A stretch of DNA of 64,000 bases from positions 6,940,480 through 7,004,479 of the forward strand of contig OZ004593.1 of assembly GCA_963924555.1 (NCBI GenBank), given 5' to 3'. The stretch's first letter is position 1, and each line of letters begins with the position of its first letter. Origin of the DNA: Crambe crambe. Its lineage: Eukaryota; Porifera; Demospongiae; Poecilosclerida; Crambeidae. A model generated the notes under the pieces. It ran no database searches. It was not told the DNA's origin and saw only the letters and a program-made list of their open reading frames with translations. Of this stretch, positions 20,960 to 30,549 are shown in pieces. The position numbers and the translations under genes were made by a program.

Positions 20960-22976
20960 ATGGATGGCTTCCTTGAGCAAGAAGTGGAGCTGGAGAATCA
21001 GATAGAGACATACAGAGCTCAGGTGAGTGAGGCAACGATATGATGGCTAGCTAGATGATGTGGTTCGTTGATTTCCAGCTCAACCTGATCAAAGGAAATT
21101 CATCAGAAAATGGTGACACAGACCAAATCATTGCTGACTTGACTCAATTGATAGCTCTGACTGAAGGTTAGGAAGAATATGATATTGGGAAGAAAGTCGT
21201 ATTTATTTTTATTTAACAGAGAATTTGATGGAACTTAAGAAACAGAAGCTTTTGATGATGTTGCATGTACCAGATACGGGACATGAAATGCAGCCTCTTG
21301 CCATCGATCCTTCTACTGAAGGAGAGGGGAAGGTAGAAGAAGAAGATGAAGAGGAGCTCAGAGATGATCTGGTGGGGATGAAATGCAGTGCTCCTCTCAA
21401 AGAAGTGAGTCAGTCAATTATGTGGACAATCTCCACAATGGATTCTCCTCTACACTGTTGAAATGGAAGAGCAGTCATGGGGAGGTGAGAGTCATCATAA
21501 TGCCGTGATTCTGTGTCGGGAAGAAGTTGAACCTCCTAGTGGTGATGATGACTTTGAAGTGCATGTGCTATTCACCCAGCCACTCTACAATGCCATGAAG
21601 CCCTGCTCCTTTTACCTGGAGGGCTCCTGCAAATTCTCCCAAGAGGAATGCAAATTCTCTCATGGTCATGTGGTCCAGTTCTCCAGACTTCGTCCCTTTC
21701 AGGAGGCAGATCACAGGTAAATCTATTGTAGATCTTAGAGCTTGTGCATTTTATCACTGTGTCTGCATGCCTGTGTTACAGTGTAGCTCATGTTGGGGGC
21801 AAATGTTTAGCAAAACACGAAGATGGATTGTGGTACCAGGGCATTATCAGGTAGTCTATTTCAGTGCTATTCCATCTCTCATGGTGATACTACATAACAC
21901 ACTAGTTCACTGGGAGAGGAATACGTGGTATACTTCCCCAGCCTGTCTCTTACTGCTCAAGTCAGAGAAGAAGGTGTTCTGCCATTAGGTGAGTAGTAGA
22001 GTGCTTTTTATGAAATGAAGGGATGAAGATGCTTCTGCTTTATTATAGAGTCTTCGGATGAGTCCTCCAATGGAGAGAGTTTTGGAGAAGAGGAGGGGGA
22101 GGAGGTGGTTGAATGGAGACCCAGTGGTCTACAGTGTGCACTTGGGGAGTGGGAGAGGCACACCACTGTAAGACTATCAGTGAATTATTTATATTTAGGT
22201 ATTAAAGGATATTATGATTTTTAGGGGATAGGGTCCAAGCTGCTATCCAAGATGGGTTATGTTGTGGGGTGAGCATCATTATTGATGAAGTTTCATTGCT
22301 TGCATTGTATTGTGGACATAGAAAGGGTTTGGGAAAGGAGGGTCAGGGACGTGTGGAGCCAGTGGAAATCATCATCCTACCAGCAGGAAAGTCACTTGAT
22401 GTGTGTGCAGAACTCAGAGAAGCTAAGAAAGTTCGGATGGTTGATGGAGTGGAAGTAGTGAAAAGAAGAAAGAAGAAGAGGAGAAAGAAGTGTGGAAAAG
22501 CATCTTCAACTCAAGACAAGACAGGAGATATGTTTCAATTTCTAAATACCAAAGTATTTTCCAGAGGAACCAGTGAGAGTGGTAGATTTCAACTGGAAAA
22601 GGAAGAGAAAGCTCCTCCATCTGGCAATGCTGGCAACCTCAATGTACAGGTGTGTGTTATCTCCTCACTCCACTCTGTGTTATTGTGCCATTGTAATAGC
22701 TCTTTAAGGTCCAGGAGGAAATCAAGGCAATGAATAAGCGAAAGCAGTCACTGAGGGAGTCACTTCAGAGACACCAGAAAAGGTGAGACTTTGAGGTAGA
22801 GGGGGAACTCCTTCATTTTTTTTTCTGTGCACAGAAAGGACAGGCAGTTGGAAAGACAGGCCAGAGAAAAATTGGCGGCAGCAGAGTCTCAACTTCAGCA
22901 TTTACACAGACAAGAAAAATCAATAGAGAAGAACATTTCAACTAAATCAGAACGAAAGAAACTGTCAGTATTCTGA
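20960..22976 (+). CDS. ZGPAT: Zinc finger CCCH-type and G-patch domain protein
   Basis: Eleven exons: 20960-21022, 21079-21166, 21220-21404, 21475-21716, 21782-21850, 21906-21988, 22049-22167, 22225-22268, 22322-22649, 22709-22782, 22835-22976 (1437 nt, 478 residues). An N-terminal coiled coil (LEQEVELENQIETYRAQ) is followed by a CCCH finger (KPCSFYLEGSCKFSQEECKFSHG). A Tudor-like segment comes next (CLAKHEDGLWYQGII, EYVVYFPSLSL), then the G-patch (GIGSKLLSKMGYVVGKGLG, EGRVEP-like GQGRVEP) and a C-terminal coiled coil. Human ZGPAT is a nuclear repressor that also interacts with splicing factors. Exon 6 begins at a weak TAG acceptor (21903-21905); this is the only choice that restores the Tudor-like frame. 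Confidence 0.93.
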
Positions 22977-23350
22977 CTTCTCAGTTTCCTTCTCCAATAA
23001 TGTTCATAGCTGTGGAATAGGACGTGGTGTCCATTTCTGTTTCAGTTTCAGTTCGAGTCTCCAAGTCCATCGGCTCATGTCTGATCACATCTACTCAAAA
23101 TGTCAAGTCAAGGACAAATTCAAGTTGTGATGGAATCTAAGAAAGGGGACCACTTGGATCCTCTAATTTTATAATCATTGAAAAGTTAAGTGACTCAAAT
23201 TTTTGCCCCTTTGGTTGTCCTATCACACACGACCCCCTTTGGTTGTCCTATCACACGATCCCCTTTGGTTGTCCTATCACACAATCCACCTATCACACAC
23301 GACCCCCTTTGGTTGTCCTATATCACACATGATCCCCTTTGGTTGTCCTA
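22977..23350. other. Convergent intergenic region with a minisatellite
   Basis: Between the ZGPAT stop and the TMEM249-like stop. From about 23205 to 23360 a unit built on cccctttggttgtcctatcacaca (about 26 bp) is repeated five or six times with indels. The last copy runs into the stop codon of the minus-strand gene. Confidence 0.8.
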
Positions 23351-24125
23351 TCACACACCCTTGAGGATACGATTTGGGGAAACATCTTGGACATCAAAGA
23401 AATTTAAATTAAGGCTTTCTGCAATTTTATGTCCCAACTGCTGCAACTTCTATTTAATACCATGATACCATAAGTAACACATTCCTCTTTTATTTGAACT
23501 CACCATTCTATTCACTGTGAGCCTCGACACGATTATTGGCTCCTCCAGCCCCAAACCCTTCACTATCAAGTAATACTTTGACTCAAAAAGAGCTGCAAAT
23601 TTAAATTAAATCCATCATGATGGAAGTACATGTTATATTGCACCTATTCTGCGTCTCTGGAGACGTAAGTAGATGTTATGGTAGTGTTGAGTGTTGACAA
23701 GGCGGGAGTCAATGTAGATAGAGTAGGATCCAGTGGCTGGCTCCAAAACCACACTCATTCGATATCGATACCTCAAAATCACAAAGCCATTCATCAAAAA
23801 AGCTACAGCACTCAATACCAAGTATTCCTGTATGCAATAAAGAAATGCACATGGAACACTGTGGCATTAATCCTTATGTAGCTAGAAGCAGTGAGCAACA
23901 TACCTGCTCTCCTCTACCTGCTACCAAGAGAACTATGCAGAAAAAGCTAGCTATGAGGCCAACTAAAGCATAGTAGAAATATGCACCCCTCCTAGTGTAT
24001 TCGTAGACCCTCGAGTTATCACTGGCGTCAATATATAAAACACTGAAAGGGTACGCTGGATTCTTCTCCACTTGCTCTTCCAAAATGCATTCCCCACTAT
24101 CAAATATCTTCCACCTGCTCAGCAT
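23351..24125 (-). CDS. Two-pass membrane protein, possibly TMEM249-like
   Basis: Four exons: 23904-24125, 23644-23827, 23504-23592, 23351-23440 (585 nt, 194 residues). Two adjacent hydrophobic helices (FYYALVGLIASFFCIVLLVA, then LVLSAVAFLMNGFVILRY) are joined by a short polar hairpin. They are followed by a soluble C-terminal part with YHNIYLRLQ, YYLIVKGLGLEEPIIVSRL and SLNLNFFDVQDVS. The overall plan recalls TMEM249, an accessory protein of the CatSper sperm channel, but this is from memory and not certain. The first ATG in frame is at 24123-24125. Its start lies about 210 bp from CLUAP1 on the other strand, which would fit a flagellar role. The final two codons and stop fall inside a minisatellite copy. 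Confidence 0.5.
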
Positions 24126-24338
24126 AGTTTGCGTGCATGCTATCAAAAGGGGGCGGAGCTGGGAATGTGCAGCTGGAGGGTAAACTCCTCTCTAATTAAT
24201 TACCTTGGAGACCGAGAAAAAATACACCGACTCGAACTGTGAAACAGAGTTTTTCACGATTCTGTTCTTGGGAGTGGAATAATAAGGTAGCTATTGGACT
24301 ATTGCTGCGTTAGGCTTCCAGAAAAGAAGAGAGGAAAT

Positions 24339-26086
24339 ATGTCTTACAGAGATTTAAGGAGTAAGTGGCTATATTTTGGTGTGCACTAATAAGAGTACCC
24401 TGTTCTAGATTTTACGGAGATGATGAGAGCATTGGGGTATCCACGTCTCATATCATTGGAGAATTTCAGGACCCCAAACTTTCCACTTGTTGCAGAAATC
24501 CTCACCTGGCTCATTAACAGGTGAAACGTAATCATTCAAAACTTTAATGGTTGTCATTGATTTGATAGGTATGATCCTACTGCCGACCTCCCCTGTGATA
24601 TAGATACTGAACAGGACAGAATCATCTTCATCAAATCCACTGCACAATTCCTGGTTGGTATATTTAAGCATTTGCTCTAACCTTGACTTTCCATGTAAGA
24701 TTAGGCCACAAAAGCCCATCTCAAGCTGAACACCAAGAAACTCTACAGTGCTGATGGATATGCTGTCAAGGAGTTGCTTAAGGTGGCTACAGTGCTGTAT
24801 TCTGCTATGCGCAGTAACCAGCTCACTAAGGTACAGGACTGATACTAGTGCTAAGTTGACTGCTTCTATTGAATTTCTCGGTACTTTCTCCAGAATCTGA
24901 CCACTGAGGTCAAGACTACTCCAGTCGAACTGACAACAAAGGTAAACTTTACCACTCCTAGAGGGCTGCTATAAGTAATGCTCATTTTAGGCCACAGATT
25001 TGAAGGCTTGTCGACAGTTGGCATCGCAGATTACAGCGCATGGAGCAAAACTGTATGAGCTGCTGGGTAAAGAGGTTGATCTGAGGGTGAATTGAGGACC
25101 ACCAAAGACTTAGGAGCATGTTATGATGCTAATAATCTCTCTGTAGGAGCAACGTAAAGGATCTATTTCTAGACCAGTGGATATTGAGCAGCTTGAGAAA
25201 GGAATTAAGCAAAGTGTGTCAGTTGTTGGTGTGAGTAAACGGGTTTTAATCATTATTCAGGTCCTACTGCCTTTTACTAGCATACATCTTCCCATATACA
25301 CAGGGTGAGATAAAAAAGGTGACCCAGATGCTAGAAAACCTTGCCAGTGATGAAGCTAGTCTGGAGATCAAGATTGAGAAGAAGAAACAAGACTTGGAAA
25401 GGAACCAAAAGCGACTGAAGAGTTTAGCTAATGTTCGACCAGCATTCATGGATGAGTACGAGAGAATGGAGATAGAGTTGAGCAAAATGTACGAGATTTA
25501 CATGGAGAAGCATTGCAACCTCTGTTACCTTGAACACCAGTTAGAAATGCATAATAAAGTTGAGCAAGGGAAACTGGAGGTATGTTTACCTCGCTTGCTC
25601 TGCAAGAATTTAATGCTTTTATGATGATTGTAGGAGACGGAGAATTCATTGCGTAAAGTGCAGATGAGGATGGCAGAGGCAGAGAAAAAGATGATTCAAG
25701 ATGACTTGATCAGTGATGATATGTTGATGGTGGCTAGTACTGATTTCTTGAAATCAAGTAAGTATGATGGTGATAGAAGTTTGCAGTGAGGATTTTTTTT
25801 ATCACTATGCAGAGGAACCTAAAGTGTTGGGATCCATGCACACTGGCCAACCCCCCTCGGATGATGTAAGCTGACTAACTAGATATGCACTATAATTATT
25901 ATAACTACTATTTTTATTTAGGATGATAGCGAGTCATCAGATACTGGAAGTGGTGGGTTGGGGGTGAATGCAGCGTTGAAAGGCAAAAAGATCCGGAAAG
26001 CTAGCAGAGAGGAGCAAGATGAAGAAGAGGAGCATCTGGCAGTGGAGGATGATGCAGAACCATTCAACTCTGACGATAATTTCTAA
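24339..26086 (+). CDS. CLUAP1: Clusterin-associated protein 1 / IFT38
   Basis: Eleven exons from 24339-24360 to 25922-26086 (others 24409-24520, 24569-24653, 24705-24830, 24894-24941, 24991-25086, 25147-25230, 25304-25579, 25634-25757, 25813-25865; 1191 nt, 396 residues; human 413). The N-terminal calponin-like domain starts [20 protein letters not shown] and continues [12 protein letters not shown] long coiled coil follows ([33 protein letters not shown]), then an acidic C-terminal tail. IFT38 is a peripheral subunit of the IFT-B complex and is required to build cilia. Seven codons sit in the first exon. The promoter is shared with the TMEM249-like gene; an imperfect RFX motif (rc of 24203-24216) may lie in it. 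Confidence 0.97.
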
Positions 26087-26126
26087 AATCATTGTTGTTA
26101 GAAATGATCACGCGCGTAATTATATT

Positions 26127-26140
26127 GTTGCCATGGTGAC
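26127..26140 (+). promoter_or_regulatory. Near-perfect RFX X-box upstream of ODF2
   Basis: GTTGCCATGGTGAC matches the X-box consensus GTTGCCATGGYAAC at 13 of 14 positions. It lies 118 bp upstream of the ODF2 start codon (26258), the typical distance for ciliary genes, and 40 bp after the CLUAP1 stop. RFX factors bind such sites to switch on ciliary genes in animals; binding here is inferred. Confidence 0.7.
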
Positions 26141-26257
26141 TAGTATTTAGGAAGGTGTAACCTAATTAGAAGGGTGACAACAAGAGTGAAAATCGGTGGA
26201 TTTCTCACCTGGTAAGTTTTTTTTGCACCATATAGAAGTAGTTTTTATGGTCACACA

Positions 26258-29200
26258 ATGGCTGATCGTTCTCTCTCTCCGCCAGTACACCTTCACGTCT
26301 CCAGTAAGACTCCTGTACATGTCCACCTGAAGAAGGTAAGCCAATTAGCTCCAGTTAGCTTGCTAGCTGTGGAATATTCTGTTTCTTGATAGAAGATGAA
26401 TAAGCTTACACAGCAAGAATTAATTTGTGGTGAGATGTCTGCAGGAAGACCAGTAAGTGTAGCTGCTAGCAAACTTGTTAATAAATCTGTAATTACCTTG
26501 CAGAGTTCACGGATCCGATCTAGCCGGGCTAACTACTGGATCAGCCCCTCTTCATCTAGAGGTCAAGCTCCCTGGATCCCCCCTCCTGCTAAATCAAGTG
26601 GCACAACAAAGATGACTTGGGAGGTATGTGTCTGCTTCAGAATAATGTCTGCTTCATTATTCTTTAATGATAGGGTCCAACTCATCGGCTTGAGATTAAC
26701 CCAGATCCAAGCAGAAGTACAGTTCTGCGTGTAAGTGATTTGAATGAGAGTGACTTAGAATCAGATCACTATGAGAAGAAAATGAATACCTTGATGGCTG
26801 AAGTGGATCGCCTCAAGGCTGAAGTGAGTCCACCACTATATGCCCCCTGATACATGTTATGTTGCAATGCTGTATGACTCAGATGGAAATGCAGAAATCA
26901 CTTCGTGATCTTGAGGAGCGTGAAGCAGCCCTGAAAGAGACACAGGCCACATTGAGGACCAAAGCTGCTGAACTGTCAAGTTGTCAAGATCAGTTGCTCC
27001 AGTCTGAATTGGAGATTATGGATGTTAAGGAGAGATCAAAATCACTTTCACGTAGTGTCAGTCCTGCAGCAAATAGACCCTCTCGAGCTCGAGCTCGTAG
27101 TGCTAGTCCTTATCGTGTGATCAATTTTGATTACAAGCAAAGGTGAGTGTTTAAACCTGCACCAGTGATATCTAATGACTCTTTAGACCTTCACCAGTGG
27201 CCTTCCCTTTTCATAGATCAAAATCATTGGAAACTGACCAGAATAGGGCTCGTTTGCTAGCACAACTATCTGAAGTTGAAGCACATAGTGGGACAGTAAC
27301 AAGGCATGCCAACAAACTGAAAACTGCCATCAGGAGGTTGCAGAAAGACAGGCGTTTTGCCTCAGTCCATGCAGCTGATGTCAAAGAGAATAAGGATATA
27401 TTTCTGAGTAGTCTGAGTGACTTTGAGGAGGCCAATAGAATTTTGACCCGATTAGTGCAGTGTCAGCAGAGGGAGCATGCCACAGTTGGGCTTCTTGCTG
27501 AGCACTGTGATAAGTTGGAGAAAAAGCTGGTTCAGAGTAACTCTGATAAGCTAATACTGTGTGAGAAACTTGAAAAACAGGATAAACATGTCCTGGAATC
27601 CCATCAGCTCCATGATGTGATTAGGGAGAAGGATGCTCAAATACACAGTCTTAATATTCAACTTCAGGTGAAAATGGGAAAGGGTGGGATGAAGCATGGG
27701 AAGTAGGGGGGACATGGATGCATGGGGGAGTAGTTTGGGAAAGGGTGGGATGAAGCATGGGAGGTAGGGGGGGACATGGATGCATGGGGGAGTAGTTCGC
27801 TATTGTCTCAATTATTCTTGACAGTCTGTTGAAGATCAGCTCATCAAGCGTGGAAGAGAAGTAGTGCAGGTCCAGAGTGAATTGTCTGAAGCAAAGAGAG
27901 AGAAAGAACAGCTGAGAAAGAGTGTTCGGCAATACAACCAGCGCATCATGGAGAAGGAAGATATGCTGGAGGTTATCACCAGAGAGTTGGCAGATAAGGT
28001 GTAGTGTAGTGGCTTTAATACTTAGCAATATCATGATGGTTTCAATTGCAGAAGAAGGAGTTGATCCAGAACAAGGGAAAACAAACTTCATCTGAATATG
28101 AAGTGGAGTCCTTAAAAACAGAGCTTGCCACATTAAAGGCGTATGTATTGATTATTGAGGCATTTCCCTCTCATCACCAGCTTCCTTTCCTTCGTTTAGT
28201 ACTCTGTGTGATGTAGAAGGATCCCTTTCTGCAGCCGCCATGTCCTCCAAGATGCATAAGGATACATTTGCTCGTCAAATAACTGACAAGACTCTTGAAT
28301 TGAACACAGCACTCTTGGAAATGGATAAGCTGCGTACCATCATCTCCTCCCTGGAGGTCCGCCTACGCACTAATGATTCTAACAGTGCAGCTAAGGTAGT
28401 AACTAACTCATTACAAAAACTACACACTGAACTTTTATTGTTATCTTGTAGATTGCAGAACTGGAGTCTGAAGTTATGCAGTTGAAAGAATGTGTGAGCC
28501 ACAATGATGAGTTATTATCAGATTACAAAGACAAACTGGAACGAAGCAGAGTGGAGCGTATGATGGCAAATAAGGAAGTTAAGCTCAAGGAACAGGAAAT
28601 AGACGCATTAAAACAAGAAAGCCTCATTGCAACTGAAAGGGTGAATTGCTGAGTAGTAGAATGATCTTGGTACTATTTTACTGATAATAATTATAATAGA
28701 GTCGACTGAAGATGCAGCAGCAGATGGCAGAGTTGGAACCAATGCCAGAACTTCTCAAGGTAGACAAACCCAGTTGCCCAATTGTGTTCATGATACATTA
28801 TTGATCTGATTTTAGAGCACTGAGATCAGACTGAGTGATGCACATGAACGTCTTAAGCTTCATGAGAAGCGTGTTGGGGATCAGACCAGACTCATTGCAG
28901 AGTTGACAGTGAAAGCTGAAGAAGCTGCTGCCTCCAGTGAAGCCCTGAGGGAGAGACTTCATGAGGTGGCTGCCGAGAAGAGAGCCTTGGAATCTCACCT
29001 CAATTCCTCAGAAAAGAGGCAGCAGGTGACAGAGCAGCAGAACAAGGAACTGCTGAGCATATCTGGACGCAAGGAAGATATGGTCCTACGCCTGCAGGGA
29101 AGAATTGAAGAGCTAGTGCAGGAAATGGCCACTCTTTCTGCTCAATTAGAGACTGAAAAGGCTGCTGCTCGCAGGCAGGCAGATCAGATCAAGGAAAGGG

Positions 29201-29552
29201 CTTCTGGCAAGGTGCGCGAGTATTAAGTAGCTTGTGTGCCTCATTCCCAAACTTTTTTTCTCTTATAACCAACTCAAACTTTCTTTTGCAGGATCGTGCA
29301 AACACTGCCCGCATAGCAGACTTGGAGTGTCAATTGAGTCGTGTGAACACTCTGGCCACTCAATTCCGCAAATCCAAGGAAGACATGGAGCGTCGTTATC
29401 ACACACGCATCCAAGATATGCAGGAAAAACTAGAGCAGGCCATCAGTTCAAGGAGGAGTTTGGAAAACTACATCACCTTTCTAAAGTCATCCTATGCTAG
29501 TGTGTTCAATGACTCATCTCATGTACCTGGCCCACCTCCCTTCACACGCTAG
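26258..29552 (+). CDS. ODF2: Outer dense fibre protein 2 (cenexin)
   Basis: Thirteen exons: 26258-26335, 26393-26452, 26504-26623, 26674-26823, 26883-27142, 27187-27667, 27825-27998, 28052-28140, 28200-28395, 28452-28640, 28700-28759, 28816-29211, 29292-29552 (2514 nt, 837 residues). The N-terminus has the ODF2 block APWIPPPAKSS, MTWEGPTHRLEINP and RVSDLNESDLES. Nearly all the rest is coiled coil. The C-terminus RIADLECQLSRVNTLATQFR and ENYITFLKSSYASVFND is diagnostic. ODF2 builds the distal and subdistal appendages of the mother centriole, anchors cilia, and forms outer dense fibres in mammalian sperm. An RS-rich insert (SLSRSVSPAANRPSRARARS) precedes the main coil. An RFX site lies upstream. 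Confidence 0.97.
27676..27797. repeat. 61-bp tandem duplication in an ODF2 intron
   Basis: The block starting gggaaagggtgggatgaagc occurs at 27676-27736 and again at 27737-27797 with a few changes, in ODF2 intron 6. Non-coding. Confidence 0.9.
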
Positions 29553-29708
29553 CCACAAGACAATCCATCATCACTTTCTTTACCCTCTGTAGTGCTTATA
29601 GTCAGTTATATACCCATTTCCCATGTCATCGGAATCAGTTATATTTTTTCTTGAATACAATTATTTTTAGTAGAACTGAATACATGGCTGGCTGGCTGGC
29701 TGAAGTAG

Positions 29709-30507
29709 TTAACTTGTACTGTCATCATTGCTTCCTTTTTCTGCTGTGTCAGCATCTATAGTCTGTGTTCCCTTTTCTGCAATGTCAGCATCTACACTTG
29801 TGCTAGTACCACCTTTCAGTGTATCAACACTCGTCCCCCCTGCCTCAAGAGGAGGATCAACACTCGTCCCCCCTGCATCAGGAGGAGGATCGACACTCAC
29901 CCCCCCTGTGTCAGGAGGAGGATCAACACTTGTCCCTCCTGTGTCAAGTGAAGGATCTGCACTCATCTCTCCCTTTTCTTCTTCCTGCTCCAGGTTCATA
30001 TCCTCTTCCAGATCTGCAGTGATGGTGTCATTAATAACACCAGTCTTTCTGTGGCGAGAAGCTTCTAGGTACAGACGAGGGTGCGTTGGAGTCAACCCAG
30101 CCTAAATATACAACATAATTATTTATAAATGAATGTAAAATGGATTCACACGAGACAATCCTTACCAGTCCTAAAAGCTTATTGACGGCAACTGTAGGCT
30201 GGGCTCCAACTGATAACCAATACCTAATATACACATAACGTAGAGAGCATTCACCAGTTCTCACTGACCTTATCCTTTCCACATTTAGTCCCACCACCAG
30301 CTCATTATTGTAGTTGGGCATAGGGTCATAGCACCCTACCTGTGGGGGTGTGGCATCCACGTGGAAGGGTACCCTGGTATAGAGGAGTTTGCTTACCTGT
30401 TCTAAGTGCTTTCCATCCCTCTTGGACCTATTAGAGGCCACTACTATGTGATAAAAGGGTCTGTTCTTACAGCCATGCAGCGCGAATCGGATCCTCACAA
30501 TAGGCAT
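29709..30507 (-). CDS. MRPS16: Mitochondrial ribosomal protein bS16m with a repetitive tail
   Basis: Four exons: 30397-30507, 30269-30339, 30166-30223, 29709-30101 (633 nt, 210 residues). The S16 core is clear: MPIVRIRFALHGCKNRPFYH, VVASNRSKRDGKHLEQVGCY, VGLNVERIRYWLSVGAQPT and NKLLGLAG. It is a small-subunit protein of the mitochondrial ribosome. The core ends near residue 110, as in other animals. The last 80 or so residues are acidic and contain near-repeats of TSVDPPPDTGG, then two AEKG-type units; this is unusual for the family. The start lies 42 bp from MKKS on the other strand. An in-frame upstream extension (MTQLK) has a non-standard first codon, so ATG 30505-30507 is preferred. Confidence 0.94.
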
Positions 30508-30515
30508 CTTCAGTT

Positions 30516-30528
30516 GGGTCAAAGGTCA
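30516..30528. promoter_or_regulatory. DR1 nuclear-receptor-type site between MRPS16 and MKKS
   Basis: GGGTCAAAGGTCA is a perfect direct repeat of RGGTCA half-sites with one-base spacing, the site bound by HNF4/RXR-type receptors. It sits in the 42-bp gap between two divergent start codons. Sponges are known to have HNF4-like receptors. Use of this site is inferred. Confidence 0.5.
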
Positions 30529-30549
30529 CTACCACCCACGTGGTCAAAG

